Positions 53,727 to 63,770 of a stretch of DNA of 64,000 bases are shown piece after piece. Both the position numbers and the translations under genes were made by a program. The stretch covers positions 17,255 to 81,254 of the forward strand of contig JAPSJS010000007.1 in the NCBI GenBank assembly GCA_031178065.1, written 5' to 3'. The stretch is from Altererythrobacter sp. (GTDB lineage Bacteria; Pseudomonadota; Alphaproteobacteria; Sphingomonadales; Sphingomonadaceae). Below the pieces are notes generated by a model. It saw only the letters and a program-made list of their open reading frames with translations, did not search any database and was not told where the DNA came from. Numbering within the stretch: position 1 is the stretch's first letter; every line of letters begins with the position of its first letter.

Positions 53727-54686
53727 TCATGGCTCGTAATCGGGCAGCTTCTGCCCGCCGATCAGCGAACCGGCGCCTTGTGTCTCGATCTTTTCGGTCA
53801 CGCTGCGCAGCGCCTTGCTGGTCGCGCGCAGGTCCTGCATCGCCGCCTCGGCCGCTGGCAGCGTGCTTTCGTTGAGTTGACGCGCCGCCGGCTGCACTTC
53901 CGTCAAAGTGGTGCTGAGCGCCTGCGCGGCGCTGTCGGCGGACTTGAGCGTCGTGCGGAGCTGGTCCGCCAGCCCTTGCCCTTCCTTGTTGAGCAACTGG
54001 TCGGCCGATCCCATCACCTTCTCGAACGAGTCCAGCGCCTCGCTCGACTCGCGCAAGGTCACCTGGAGTTCAGCCAGCGTGCGCTGCACTTCGGGCGCCG
54101 TCTGCGCGAGGTCGGCGGTGATCTGGTTGGTGTTGCGCAGAATGCCTGCGATCTCGCCCTGATTCTCGTCCGACAGCAGCATGGTCAGCCGCTCGGTCAG
54201 CGTGGCGAGCCGCTCCAGCAGCAGCGGCGCGTTGGCGAGCAGTTCGCCGAGGCCGCCCGGCTTGGTCGGGATCACCGGCACGCCTTCGGGGCAGGCGGTG
54301 TTGCCAGGCCCTTCCTCGCAAGTGATCGGCGGCGCATCGCGGCGCGCGCCATCGAGCAGGATCGTGGATACGCCGGTGAAGGAGCCCTGGACCGTCGCGG
54401 TCGTGCCGATGCGAATCGGCACGTCTTCCTTCACCTTCACCCGGACGCGGACGAACTGCGGATCGGTCTCCCACAGCGAAATCTCGCTGACCTGCCCCAC
54501 CGGCACGCCGGCGAAGGAGACCTGCGATCCGTTGGCGAGGCCGGCGACCGACTGCTTGAAGAAGATGTCGTATTCGTCCTGCTGCCCCTGCCCCAGTCGG
54601 GCGAGCCAGACGAAGAACAGCGCAAGCCCGGCCAGCAGCACCAGCGTGATGGCTCCGACCCAGACGTGATTTGCGCGCGTTTCCAT
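53727..54686 (-). CDS. mlaD: MCE-domain lipid-transport protein MlaD-like
   Basis: A 319-residue protein anchored by an N-terminal helix (ITLVLLAGLALFFVWLA, about 13-29), with an MCE domain (about 40-120: YDIFFKQSVAGLANGSQVSFAGVPVGQV to STILLDG) and a long coiled-coil region (about 150-300: LLERLATLTERLTMLL; SADQLLNKEGQGLADQL). It forms the periplasmic ring that binds lipid, between the MlaEF transporter and the lipoprotein. Nine bases after mlaF. Confidence 0.93.
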   Translation of the reverse strand: METRANHVWVGAITLVLLAGLALFFVWLARLGQGQQDEYDIFFKQSVAGLANGSQVSFAGVPVGQVSEISLWETDPQFVRVRVKVKEDVPIRIGTTATVQGSFTGVSTILLDGARRDAPPITCEEGPGNTACPEGVPVIPTKPGGLGELLANAPLLLERLATLTERLTMLLSDENQGEIAGILRNTNQITADLAQTAPEVQRTLAELQVTLRESSEALDSFEKVMGSADQLLNKEGQGLADQLRTTLKSADSAAQALSTTLTEVQPAARQLNESTLPAAEAAMQDLRATSKALRSVTEKIETQGAGSLIGGQKLPDYEP

Positions 54687-54695
54687 TCGCTTGCC

Positions 54696-55565
54696 CTAAT
54701 CCCCGCTTTGCCCGCGTTTGTCCATGCTCTCGGCCCGGCGCTTGCTGGCCTGGGCCGCGCGCCCGCGCGGCCCGTTGAAGTATTCGTCGATCCACGGATG
54801 GTCGGTTTCGAGCAGTTCGGGGATCGTACCAACCGCGATCACCTTCTTGTCCGCCAGCACCGCGACGCGATCGCAGATCTCGTAGAGCGTATCGAGATCG
54901 TGGGTGATGAGGAATACCGTCAGGCCGAGCGTCTGCTTGAGCTCGCGCGTCAACCGGTCGAAGGCTGCGGCGCCGATCGGGTCGAGCCCTGCGGTCGGCT
55001 CGTCCAGGAACAGCAGCTCCGGATCGAGAGCGAGCGCCCGCGCCAGCCCCGCGCGCTTCTTCATCCCGCCCGAAAGCTCCGCCGGATACTTGGTCACCGC
55101 ATCTTCAGGAAGGCCCGAGAGCATGACCTTGTAACGCGCGATCTCGTGCATCAGGTCGGGCTGGATCTCAGGGTAGAACTGCTTGAGCGGAACCTCGACG
55201 TTCTCCCCCACGGTCAACGTGGAGAACAGCGCGCCGCCTTGGAACAGGACTCCCCAGCGGTTGCGAATGCCGAGGTTCTCGTCGGGCTCGGCGTTGGTCA
55301 TCGAGCGTCCGAAGACCTCCACCTCGCCCTCGTCGGGGGTTTGCAGGCCGATGATCGAGCGCATCAGCACCGACTTGCCCGTGCCCGACCCGCCCACGAC
55401 ACCCAGGATCTCGCCCCGGTTCACAGTCAGCGAAAGATCCTCATGCACCGTCTGATCACCGAAGCGATTGACGAGCCCTTCCACCACGATCGGGTGATCA
55501 CCGCGGAATCGCTCGTAGCGGCTCAGGCCGCGCTCCTCGAGTTCGTGATCGAGATCGTCGGCCAT
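54696..55565 (-). CDS. mlaF: Mla-type lipid ABC transporter ATPase
   Basis: A 289-residue ABC ATPase. Walker A is GGSGTGKSV, signature [16 protein letters not shown], Walker [13 protein letters not shown] and H-loop ITHDLD. The match to the MlaF group is also clear from [16 protein letters not shown]. It energises lipid transfer across the inner membrane with MlaE. One base separates it from the mlaE stop. Confidence 0.93.
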   Translation of the reverse strand: MADDLDHELEERGLSRYERFRGDHPIVVEGLVNRFGDQTVHEDLSLTVNRGEILGVVGGSGTGKSVLMRSIIGLQTPDEGEVEVFGRSMTNAEPDENLGIRNRWGVLFQGGALFSTLTVGENVEVPLKQFYPEIQPDLMHEIARYKVMLSGLPEDAVTKYPAELSGGMKKRAGLARALALDPELLFLDEPTAGLDPIGAAAFDRLTRELKQTLGLTVFLITHDLDTLYEICDRVAVLADKKVIAVGTIPELLETDHPWIDEYFNGPRGRAAQASKRRAESMDKRGQSGD

Positions 55566-55566
55566 C

Positions 55567-56679
55567 TCAGCTCCAGCCGATCTCGGTGAAGAACACCGCG
55601 AAGAACGCGTCGAGCACGATCACCATGAAGATCGCCTGCACGACGGCCTTGGTCGTCTTGAGGCCGACTTCCTCGGAATTGCCCTGCACCTGCAAGCCCT
55701 GATAGCAGCCGGTGAGCGCCACGATCAGGCCGAAGACAGGTGCCTTGGCCAGCCCGACATAGAGATCGTAGATCGGCACGACTTCCTGAATACGCGTCAG
55801 GAATGTCAGGAACGGAATGCCCAGCATCAGATCGCCAATCACCGCACCTCCGATGATCGCCATGCACGAGGCGAAGAACCCGAGCAGCGGCATCATCAGC
55901 ACTGCGGCAAGGATGCGCGGGATCACCAGCGCTTCCATCGGCGAGATGCCGATCGTGCGCATCGCGTCGACTTCCTCGGTCAGCTTCATCGTGCCGAGCT
56001 GCGCGGCGAAGGCCGAGCCAGAACGGCCCGCGACCATGATCGCAGTCATCAGCACGCCGAGCTCGCGCAGGGTGATGCGGCCCACGAGATTGATGGTGAG
56101 CGTCTCCGCCCCGAACTGCGCAAGCTGCACCGCGCCCTGCTGCGCAATGACGATACCGATCAGGAAGCTCATCAGACCAATGATCGGCAACGACGATACG
56201 CCGACCAGCTCGAGCTGATGCACCAGCGCCTTGCCGCGGAAGCGCGAGGGGTGGCGGATCAGGCTGCCCGCGGCGAGCAGGATCTGGCCGAGAAACCCGA
56301 CCATGCCGACCACGCCCTGGCCAAATTCGTGGACCAGCTCGCCCACACGCCCGGGCACGCGTTCCCACATCGGAAGGCGCGGCGGGCGTATATCCGCGCC
56401 ATCGCCCGCGGGTTCGACCGCCTTCAGCAGCCGCTGCGCGCGCTCGCTGGCGCCGACGATCTCCGCATTATGCCGTTTGGCGAGGCTGCTCGCCACCCAT
56501 GCGCCGACGGTATCGATCTCGCTGACGTTCGAAAGGTCGACAGTGGCGAGATCGCCCTCGATCGATCGCAGGTCGCCGTCGACTGCGCCGATCGTGGAAA
56601 CCAGATAAGGCCCCGAAAGGATGAGCCGCGCGCCACCGGCGCCGCCATCCTCGACCTCGAAGAACGCCCCATCCTTCAT
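55567..56679 (-). CDS. mlaE: MlaE-like lipid ABC permease with N-terminal STAS domain
   Basis: A 370-residue permease. Residues about 1-95 form a STAS-like domain ([25 protein letters not shown]), the role MlaB plays as a separate subunit in E. coli. The permease has the family motifs [54 protein letters not shown] and five membrane helices. First gene of the mla set, divergent from valS. MlaC and MlaA are not seen nearby. Confidence 0.92.
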   Translation of the reverse strand: MKDGAFFEVEDGGAGGARLILSGPYLVSTIGAVDGDLRSIEGDLATVDLSNVSEIDTVGAWVASSLAKRHNAEIVGASERAQRLLKAVEPAGDGADIRPPRLPMWERVPGRVGELVHEFGQGVVGMVGFLGQILLAAGSLIRHPSRFRGKALVHQLELVGVSSLPIIGLMSFLIGIVIAQQGAVQLAQFGAETLTINLVGRITLRELGVLMTAIMVAGRSGSAFAAQLGTMKLTEEVDAMRTIGISPMEALVIPRILAAVLMMPLLGFFASCMAIIGGAVIGDLMLGIPFLTFLTRIQEVVPIYDLYVGLAKAPVFGLIVALTGCYQGLQVQGNSEEVGLKTTKAVVQAIFMVIVLDAFFAVFFTEIGWS

Positions 56680-56772
56680 CTCGGCGACCTATGCGGCCAA
56701 ACCGGGTGCACTACAAGCGCACAATCAGCTGTGTTGCGCCGCAGCGCACCCGCTGGCAAAGGCCGCGAACCT

Positions 56773-59463
56773 ATGAACACCGAACTCTCCAAGACTTTCG
56801 ACCCGGCCCAAATCGAGGCGCGCTGGTACGCGCATTGGGAAAAGGGCGGCCTGTTCCGACCCGAGCGGCCCGACGCCCAACCTTTCACCATCGTCAACCC
56901 GCCGCCCAACGTGACCGGCAGTCTCCACATCGGGCATGCGCTCGACAACACGCTGCAGGACATCGTCGTCCGCTACGAGCGGCTGCGGGGCAAGGACGCG
57001 CTGTGGGTGGTCGGCACCGACCACGCGGGCATCGCCACGCAGATGGTGGTCGAGCGCGAGCTGGAGAAGCAGCAGGACAAGCGCACCAATTACTCGCGCG
57101 AGGATTTCATCGCGAAAGTGTGGGAGTGGAAGGAGGAAAGCGGCGGCACGATCACCCGCCAGCTCCGCCGCCTCGGCTGCTCGATGGACTGGAGCCGCGA
57201 GCAGTTCACGATGAGCCCCGAATTCACCCGCGCGGTGACCAAGGTGTTCGTCGATCTCCACAACGAGGGCCTGATCTACCGCGACAAGCGACTGGTGAAC
57301 TGGGACCCGAAGCTCAAGACCGCGATCAGCGATCTGGAGGTCGAGACGCAGGACGTGAAAGGCCACTTCTGGCACTTCAAATACCCGCTGGCGGACGGCG
57401 TCACCCTCGACAGCGGGCAGGACTACATCCAGGTCGCGACCACCCGGCCGGAGACCATGCTGGCCGACATGGCAGTGGCGGTGCATCCGACCGACGAGCG
57501 CTACGCCAGCGTGATCGGCAAGGAGATCGTCCAGCCGATCACCGGCCGCCGCTTCAAGGTGATCGCTGACGAGCATGCCGATCCGGAGCTCGGCTCGGGG
57601 GCGGTCAAGATCACGCCAGGGCACGACTTCAACGACTTCGAGGTGGGCAAGCGCGCCGGCATCGCGCCGGGCGAGATGCTCAACATGCTCGATGCCGAAG
57701 GCAACGTGTGCCAGACCGCCGACGGGCTGGTGCCCGAGGAATTCCTCGGCCTCCACCGCTTCCGCAAGGATGGCGTGGACGGCGCCCGCGAACTGGTGGT
57801 CGCGCGGATGAAGGAACTCGACTGCCTGATCCCGCACGTCGACAAGGACGGCGAGGAGCACGACGCCGAACCGCGCACGATCGCCACACCGTTCGGGGAC
57901 CGGGGCGGCGTGGTGATCGAACCTTGGCTGACCGACCAGTGGTACGTCGACGCCGAGAAGCTCGCGCGGGCGCCGATCGAGGCCGTGCGTTCGGGCAAGA
58001 TCGAGATCGTCCCCAAGAGCTGGGAAAAGACGTTCTTCAACTGGATGGAGAACATCCAGCCGTGGTGCGTCTCGCGCCAGCTCTGGTGGGGGCACCGGAT
58101 CCCCGCGTGGTACGACGAGGATGGCAAGGCCTACGTGGCCGAGAGCGAGGAAGAGGCTCAGGCCCTCGCCGGCAACAAGGCGCTGACCCGTGACGAGGAT
58201 GTCCTCGATACCTGGTTCTCCTCCGCCCTCTGGCCCTTCGCGACGCTCGGCTGGCCGGAGCAGACCGATCTCCTCGCCAAGCATTATCCCAACGACCTGC
58301 TGATCTCGGGCTTCGACATTCTCTTCTTCTGGGATGCGCGCATGGCCATGCAGGGAATGCACCTCATCGGGGAAGCGCCGTGGAAGCGGCTCTATCTCCA
58401 CGGGCTGGTGCGCGCGGCGGACGGGCAGAAGATGTCCAAGTCCAAGGGCAACGTGGTCGATCCGCTGGGCCTGATCGACCAATACGGCGCCGACGCGCTG
58501 CGCTTCTTCATGGCGGCCATGGAAAGCCAGGGCCGCGACGTGAAGATGGACGAGAGCCGGGTCGAGGGATACCGCAACTTCGCCACCAAGCTGTGGAACG
58601 CGACGCGGTTCTGCCAGGCGAACGGAATCGGCGGTTCACGATCGATTGCCGCCCCGCAGGCGACCAGTGCGATCAACAAGTGGATCGTCGGCGAAGTGGT
58701 CGAGACGCTCGCCGCGCTCGACAAGGCCATGGCGGACCTGCGCTTCGATGCGGCAGCGAACGCGATCTACCACTTCGTGTGGGACACGTTCTGCGACTGG
58801 TATCTCGAGCTGATCAAGGGCCAGATCGACGACGAGACCCGGGCGGTTGCCGGCTGGGCGCTCGACCAGATCCTGGTCATGTTGCACCCGTTCATGCCGT
58901 TCATCACCGAGGAACTGTGGCACGCGCAGGGTGAGCGGCCGTACGAGCTGATCCTCGCGAAATGGCCCGAGCCCTCAGCGAAGATCGACCCCCAAGCCAA
59001 GGCCGAGATCGAGTGGCTGATCGACCTGACGCGCAACCTGCGCGCGGCGAAGAACGAGATCGGCCTCGCCCCCGGCGCGAAGCTGGAAGCCTGGCTCGCG
59101 CAGCCGTCGGCGATCGCGGGCAAGGTTCTCTCGACCAGCACGGCAGCGCTGGACCGCGTCGCGCGCCTGTCCGCTGTCCATGCCGGGGCCGCGCCGGGTG
59201 GCGCCGCGCTGCAGGTCGGCGTCGGCAGCGACAGCCTGGTGATCCCGCTGGAAGGCCTGATCGACGTCGAAGCCGAAAAGGCCCGCCTCGCCAAGGCGCT
59301 CGCCGCGTCGGAGAAAGAGGCCAGGTCTCTCGCAGGCCGCCTCTCCAACGCGAACTTCGTCGAGCGCGCGAAGCCGGAGGCGGTCGAGAAAGCCCGCGCC
59401 GATCACGCGCACCATGCCGCGGAAGCGGAACGCCTCAAGGCCGCGCTGGACCGGCTGGGATGA
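56773..59463 (+). CDS. valS: Valine--tRNA ligase
   Basis: An 896-residue class I synthetase. HIGH is at H52-H55 in [17 protein letters not shown] at 553-557. The editing domain ([30 protein letters not shown]) removes threonyl errors. The C-terminus is the coiled-coil tRNA-binding arm ([23 protein letters not shown]). The ATG at 56773 gives the standard N-terminus; a much longer frame from 56218 lies antisense to mlaE and is rejected. Divergent from mlaE with a 93-bp spacer; queE follows. Confidence 0.97.
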   Translation: MNTELSKTFDPAQIEARWYAHWEKGGLFRPERPDAQPFTIVNPPPNVTGSLHIGHALDNTLQDIVVRYERLRGKDALWVVGTDHAGIATQMVVERELEKQQDKRTNYSREDFIAKVWEWKEESGGTITRQLRRLGCSMDWSREQFTMSPEFTRAVTKVFVDLHNEGLIYRDKRLVNWDPKLKTAISDLEVETQDVKGHFWHFKYPLADGVTLDSGQDYIQVATTRPETMLADMAVAVHPTDERYASVIGKEIVQPITGRRFKVIADEHADPELGSGAVKITPGHDFNDFEVGKRAGIAPGEMLNMLDAEGNVCQTADGLVPEEFLGLHRFRKDGVDGARELVVARMKELDCLIPHVDKDGEEHDAEPRTIATPFGDRGGVVIEPWLTDQWYVDAEKLARAPIEAVRSGKIEIVPKSWEKTFFNWMENIQPWCVSRQLWWGHRIPAWYDEDGKAYVAESEEEAQALAGNKALTRDEDVLDTWFSSALWPFATLGWPEQTDLLAKHYPNDLLISGFDILFFWDARMAMQGMHLIGEAPWKRLYLHGLVRAADGQKMSKSKGNVVDPLGLIDQYGADALRFFMAAMESQGRDVKMDESRVEGYRNFATKLWNATRFCQANGIGGSRSIAAPQATSAINKWIVGEVVETLAALDKAMADLRFDAAANAIYHFVWDTFCDWYLELIKGQIDDETRAVAGWALDQILVMLHPFMPFITEELWHAQGERPYELILAKWPEPSAKIDPQAKAEIEWLIDLTRNLRAAKNEIGLAPGAKLEAWLAQPSAIAGKVLSTSTAALDRVARLSAVHAGAAPGGAALQVGVGSDSLVIPLEGLIDVEAEKARLAKALAASEKEARSLAGRLSNANFVERAKPEAVEKARADHAHHAAEAERLKAALDRLG

Positions 59464-59464
59464 A

Positions 59465-59495
59465 CCGGATCCTCCCCGTGCCAGGGAGGATCTGG
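59465..59495 (+). promoter_or_regulatory. RNA hairpin that buries the queE Shine-Dalgarno
   Basis: Bases 59465-59476 pair with 59484-59495 (12 pairs including one G-U) around a seven-base loop. The 3' arm contains the queE Shine-Dalgarno GGGAGGA and the first base of its GTG start. The 5' arm begins two bases after the valS stop, so a ribosome finishing valS would open it. It could also belong to a dispersed repeat family (see findings). Confidence 0.6.
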
Positions 59496-60226
59496 TGCTG
59501 ACTCTCGCCACCCAGGTTCCCGGCGAGCCGGAGATCTTCGCCTCGCTGCAGGGCGAAGGGCCGAGCGCCGGCGTGCCGGTTGCGTTCCTGCGCCTCTCGC
59601 GCTGCAACCTTGCGTGTCAGTGGTGTGATACGGCTTACACGTGGCACTTCGAGGGCGACGAGCGGCCGCATCGCTCCGGCGAAACGTTCGAGCGCAGGGC
59701 CAATCAGATCACGCTGAGCGAGGACGAGGTTGCCCGGCGGATCGCAGCACTGGGCCAGAAGCGCCTCGTGATCACCGGCGGCGAGCCGTTGCTGCAGGCG
59801 AGCGCGCTGGCGAAGGTCCTCGAGCTGCTGCCCGACATGACCGTCGAGATCGAGACCAACGGCACCGTCGCCGTGCCGCCCCGGCTGGATGTGCGGGTGG
59901 ACCAGTACAACGTCAGCCCCAAGCTCGCGCACAGCGGCAATCCGTCCGAACTCGCGCTGCTGCCCGAGCGGCTCGACGCCTATGCGTCTGACTCGCGCGC
60001 GTGGTTCAAGTTCGTGATCGCCGCGCCCGAGGATGTCGCGGAGGTGCTGGCACTTCAGGCGCGCTATCGCTTCCGGCCCGGGCACGTGTTCCTGATGCCG
60101 GAGGGCACCGACAGTACGACGCTACGGGCGCGGCAGGCGTGGCTTGCGCCGTTATGCCTGGAGCATGGTTTCCGGATGAGCGACCGCCTGCATATCCATC
60201 TTTATGGCGATTCGCGCGGGACCTAG
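59495..60226 (+). CDS. queE: 7-carboxy-7-deazaguanine synthase QueE
   Basis: A 243-residue radical-SAM enzyme of queuosine biosynthesis, converting 6-carboxytetrahydropterin to CDG. The [4Fe-4S] cysteines are in RCNLACQWCDT (C37, C41, C44), after the usual EIFASLQGEGPSAG opening; VITGGEPLLQ binds SAM. The start is GTG at 59495, with GGGAGGA right before it and the expected MLTLATQ N-terminus. It follows valS by 31 bp. No queC, queD or queF gene is in the window. Confidence 0.93.
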   Translation: MLTLATQVPGEPEIFASLQGEGPSAGVPVAFLRLSRCNLACQWCDTAYTWHFEGDERPHRSGETFERRANQITLSEDEVARRIAALGQKRLVITGGEPLLQASALAKVLELLPDMTVEIETNGTVAVPPRLDVRVDQYNVSPKLAHSGNPSELALLPERLDAYASDSRAWFKFVIAAPEDVAEVLALQARYRFRPGHVFLMPEGTDSTTLRARQAWLAPLCLEHGFRMSDRLHIHLYGDSRGT

Positions 60227-60260
60227 AGGAACCTGGGGGTACCTAGCGGCACCTAACGGC
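60221..60260. repeat. Ten-base tandem repeat across the queE and herA stop codons
   Basis: Four consecutive 10-base units follow the consensus ACCTRRNGGN (60221, 60231, 60241, 60251): ACCTAGAGGA, ACCTGGGGGT, ACCTAGCGGC, ACCTAACGGC. Unit 1 holds the queE stop; unit 4 holds the convergent herA stop on the minus strand. Confidence 0.75.
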
Positions 60261-61977
60261 CCTGAGAGCGCCAGCGGCGCACCACACGCTGCACAGCCTC
60301 TTCCTCGCCGCCGCTTTCGTTCCAGAGTTCGACGAAGCTCGGGTCTTCCGACGCCGGGCGCTTCGCTTCTTCCAGGCTGTCGAAGCTGACGCGGATCGGG
60401 ATCGCGACGCCTTCGCCGCAGATGATGCATTCGCGGTTGCGGAGCGCCGGGATCGAATCGAGGAAGCCGCGCGCGCCTTCGGGCATGGCGGCTTTCACGA
60501 ACGCCTGGTCGCGGTCATTGTTGAGGCGCATGGCGATGATCGTGCCGCATTGCGACAGGACGCCTTCGGCGAGGTCCGACGGGCGCTGGGTGATGAGGCC
60601 GAGGCTGATGCCGTACTTGCGGCCTTCCTTGGCGATGCGGCTGAGGATGTTGCCGACCGACGATCCGTCCGCGTTCGCCTCGTTGGGCACGTAGCGGTGC
60701 GCCTCTTCACAGACGAGCAGGATCGGCCGGGTCTTCTCCTCCCGCCCCCAGATCGCGAAGTCGAACACCAGGCGGCTGAGCACCGCGACCACGGTGGAGG
60801 TGATGTCCGACGGGACGCCTGAGACGTCGATGATCGAGATCGGCTTGCCCCCGCCGGGCATGCGGAAGATCTTGGCGATGAATTCCGCCATGGTGTCGCC
60901 CACCAGCATGCCGGAGAACATGAACTGGTAGCGCGGATCGCCCTTGAGCTCGTCGAGCTTGCTCTTGATCCGCATGTAGGGCGCCGAGGACGTTGCCTTG
61001 TCGAGCTTGCCCATCTCGTTCTGAATCTCGTTCGAGAGGTCCGAGAGAAGATAGGGGATTGGCGAATCGACGGTGATCTTGCCAACCGCCTCGGCCAGGC
61101 GGTTCTTGCCCCGCGCCCTGAGCAGGCACTTGGCGAGGATGTCCATGTCCGTCTGCCGCTCGTTGCCGCTGGTGGTCAGCAGCGCCTCGCAGTGCTCCTC
61201 GAAATTCATCAGCCAGTAGGGGAGTTGAAGATTGGAGACGTCGAGGATCATGCCGGTGTCGCGGAACGCCGCGGCATATTCGCCGTGCGGATCAATCATC
61301 ACCACATGTCCCTCGGGCGCCGCCTCGCAGATGCGGTGAAGGATCAGGGCCGCGCTGGTCGACTTGCCGGTGCCGGTCGAGCCGAGCAGCGCGAAGTGCT
61401 TGCCCAGCATGGCATCGATGTAGAGCCCCGCGCGAATGTCCCTGGTGGGATAGACGGTGCCGATCTGAATGCTCGCGCGCCCGTCGCTGGCGTAGATCTG
61501 CCGGAGATCCGCAGTGGTCGCCGGGTAAATCTTCGCGCCGGGAACGGGATAGCGGGTGACGCCGCGGCGGAAGCCGTAGATGCGGCCGGTCCCGCTCTCT
61601 TCCATTCCCTCACCGAGGAAGTCGACGTCGGCGATGATCCCGCCGCCTGTACGGCGGTCCTGCCGCTGGTTGCGGACGCTGGCGAGCAGCCAGGCATTGC
61701 CGGCGCGGATCTTGATCTGGCTGCCGACCTGCCCCGCAAGGGCTACAGAGGGGTCCTCATCCGCCATGCACTCGTTCAGCCGCTGCATGTCGAGCGCGAT
61801 CTGCGAGCCGGAGCCGGCGACTTCGACGACCAAGCCGACCGGCTGGATGGCATTGTCGGACCGGGCTGCGGAGGCAACGGCTTGCGGCTGCGGGTGCGCG
61901 GCGGCGCCCTCGCCCCGCGTCGCCGCCATGTCGAGCGGCTGGCGCCGTTCGAGGTTGCCGTGGCCCATCTCGGTCAT
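60253..61977 (-). CDS. HerA-type DNA-translocating ATPase
   Basis: A 574-residue hexameric ATPase of the HerA type. A beta-rich N-terminal HAS barrel (about 45-150) precedes the P-loop GSTGTGKST (199-207). Walker B is ILLVCEEAHRYVP and the arginine region GLITQRPSDLAEGVLSQC. HerA proteins usually work with NurA nuclease in DNA repair or defence; no NurA is adjacent, and in alphaproteobacteria a single HerA-like gene is common. ATG 61977 is used, with an ATG three codons on as an alternative. It is convergent with queE. Confidence 0.88.
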   Translation of the reverse strand: MTEMGHGNLERRQPLDMAATRGEGAAAHPQPQAVASAARSDNAIQPVGLVVEVAGSGSQIALDMQRLNECMADEDPSVALAGQVGSQIKIRAGNAWLLASVRNQRQDRRTGGGIIADVDFLGEGMEESGTGRIYGFRRGVTRYPVPGAKIYPATTADLRQIYASDGRASIQIGTVYPTRDIRAGLYIDAMLGKHFALLGSTGTGKSTSAALILHRICEAAPEGHVVMIDPHGEYAAAFRDTGMILDVSNLQLPYWLMNFEEHCEALLTTSGNERQTDMDILAKCLLRARGKNRLAEAVGKITVDSPIPYLLSDLSNEIQNEMGKLDKATSSAPYMRIKSKLDELKGDPRYQFMFSGMLVGDTMAEFIAKIFRMPGGGKPISIIDVSGVPSDITSTVVAVLSRLVFDFAIWGREEKTRPILLVCEEAHRYVPNEANADGSSVGNILSRIAKEGRKYGISLGLITQRPSDLAEGVLSQCGTIIAMRLNNDRDQAFVKAAMPEGARGFLDSIPALRNRECIICGEGVAIPIRVSFDSLEEAKRPASEDPSFVELWNESGGEEEAVQRVVRRWRSQGR

Positions 61978-62062
61978 GAAGTGGTCGATCCCTGCGTCTG
62001 CCCGGGCGCCGGGCGTAACGCCGGTTGGTTAAGATCGGGTCAACGCGAGGCCGAAAGGCCAG

Positions 62063-62815
62063 CTAGATCAGCGCGAAGAGGCGCCCCGCCACCCAGCCCA
62101 TCCCGACCGACAGGAAGACCGCCAGGAAGCCGTAGAACAGGGATTGCCGTTCCGAAAACACCTCCACGAACCGTTCGAAACCTACCTTGCGCACTTCCAC
62201 CTCCGCAATGGCGGATGCGATCACCCGGCCGCGGGTAATGGCGAAAGTTTCGGCGGTGTAGGTGCCGGTCTGCACGTTCGAGGGAAGGGAGATGCGCACC
62301 TGATAAAGCACCTGCTCGCTGATTTGCACGCCGCTGGGATCTTCCTTGTAGAGCCCCTGCCGGCTGCGCAGGTCGACCAGGCCGGCGGTGAAGCGCGTCT
62401 GCTCTTCCGGATCGATCGCGCCAGTCGGCGAGAGCTGCAGGTAACCCAGCCCGAGTTCGTAGATCGCGGCAGTCCTCTCGTCGACGATCTCCTCGATCGG
62501 GCGCGAGGATGCGACCGCGAAGAACGAAGGGGCAGACTGGAAGGCAGTGCTGTCGGCATTGACCCAGATCCCGCCGACGCGCGCCTTCTCACGCACCGTG
62601 ATTGGCTCGGTCGGGCCCTTGAGCACCACCACGATGTCGTAGTCCTCTCCCGCCCGCGCGCCGGTGGGGTCGAGGATCACGCCGAACAGGAGCAGTTCGG
62701 TGCCGGTGAAACCCTGCTGGACCTGCACGTCGTCCTGCGAGACCTCGGGCACCAGAATGGGATCTCGCTGGGCCGAGAGCATCAACAGTGCGACAAGGAG
62801 GAACAGCCGCTTCAC
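62063..62815 (-). CDS. TIGR02186-family membrane protein
   Basis: A 250-residue protein of the alphaproteobacterial TIGR02186 family: a signal peptide (KRLFLLVALLMLSAQRDP), a periplasmic beta-rich region (VQQGFTGTELLLFGVILDP; VREKARVGGIWVNADSTAFQSAPSFFAVASSRP) and a C-terminal transmembrane helix (YGFLAVFLSVGMGWVAGRLF). Function is unknown, but it is typically next to a TauE/SafE permease, as here, where its GTG start overlaps the permease stop (GTGA). It may be an accessory subunit of that exporter. Confidence 0.88.
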   Translation of the reverse strand: MKRLFLLVALLMLSAQRDPILVPEVSQDDVQVQQGFTGTELLLFGVILDPTGARAGEDYDIVVVLKGPTEPITVREKARVGGIWVNADSTAFQSAPSFFAVASSRPIEEIVDERTAAIYELGLGYLQLSPTGAIDPEEQTRFTAGLVDLRSRQGLYKEDPSGVQISEQVLYQVRISLPSNVQTGTYTAETFAITRGRVIASAIAEVEVRKVGFERFVEVFSERQSLFYGFLAVFLSVGMGWVAGRLFALI

Positions 62816-63726
62816 AGCGGCACCACCGTGTAGATTTCCTCGGGCCGGACGAACAAGCCGAAGAACATCCTGGCGGTAACCAGCAGGACGATCGCGGCGA
62901 GCGCCAGGCGCAAGTATTCCGGCTTGAACTTCTGGGCCACCTGCGTGCCGAGCTGGGCCCCGGTCACCGACCCGAACAGCAGCAACGCGACCAGCACGAT
63001 GTCCACCGCATGCGTCGTCAGCGCGTGCATCATCGTCGTCGCCATCGTCACGAACAGAATGTTGTAGAGCGAAGTGCCGACCACGACGTTGGCGCTCATG
63101 CCGAGGATGTAGAGCATCGCCGGCACGAGGATGAACCCGCCGCCAACACCCATCAGCATGGTCAGCGCGCCGACCACCACGCCCAGAAGCAACGGTGCGA
63201 TGGGGGAGATGTAGAGGCCGGATCCGTAAAAACGCCAGCGCAGCGGCAGCGCGGCGACCAGCCGGTGGTGACGGCGTTTCATCGCAGGCTTCGCCGCGCC
63301 GCCCTCCGGCGGACGGACCGCCTGCCACGCCTCGCGCGCCATCAGCGATCCGACCGAGCCGAGCAGGAAGACGTAGAGGACGTTGATGACCGTATCGATC
63401 TGGCCGATCGACTGGAAGAACCGGAACAGCAGCGCGCCGATCCCCGCACCGAGGACTCCGCCGGCGACCATTACAGTGCCCATCCGATAGTCGACCCCGC
63501 CACGCCGCCCGTGGGCAAGCACGCCCGAGACACTGGCACCGGTGATCTGGGTCGCGGCAGAAGCTGCCGCGACCGTGGGCGGGACACCATAGAAGATCAG
63601 CAGCGGCGTCGTCAGGAATCCGCCCCCGACGCCGAACAGGCCGGAAAGAACCCCGGTGAGTGCCCCCAGCCCGACGATGACCAGCCCGTTCACCGAAAGG
63701 TTCGCGATGGGGAGGTACACGTCCAT
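62812..63726 (-). CDS. TauE/SafE-family permease (sulfite/sulfonate exporter-like)
   Basis: A 304-residue polytopic permease with the two repeated signatures GLFGVGGGFLTTPLL and TMLMGVGGGFILVPAMLY, and roughly eight hydrophobic segments. The family moves sulfite, sulfoacetate or related organic anions; the exact cargo cannot be read. It is translationally coupled to the TIGR02186 gene, a conserved alphaproteobacterial pair. Confidence 0.9.
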   Translation of the reverse strand: MDVYLPIANLSVNGLVIVGLGALTGVLSGLFGVGGGFLTTPLLIFYGVPPTVAAASAATQITGASVSGVLAHGRRGGVDYRMGTVMVAGGVLGAGIGALLFRFFQSIGQIDTVINVLYVFLLGSVGSLMAREAWQAVRPPEGGAAKPAMKRRHHRLVAALPLRWRFYGSGLYISPIAPLLLGVVVGALTMLMGVGGGFILVPAMLYILGMSANVVVGTSLYNILFVTMATTMMHALTTHAVDIVLVALLLFGSVTGAQLGTQVAQKFKPEYLRLALAAIVLLVTARMFFGLFVRPEEIYTVVPL

Positions 63727-63770
63727 GACGAAGCCCTAACCGAGGGCAGCGGCGGTTGAAAGCGGGCGGA

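Noticed and set aside
60253..61977. A HerA-NurA or HerA-nuclease defence pair
   Set aside because: Neighbours are queE and the TIGR02186/TauE pair; no nuclease gene lies next to it.
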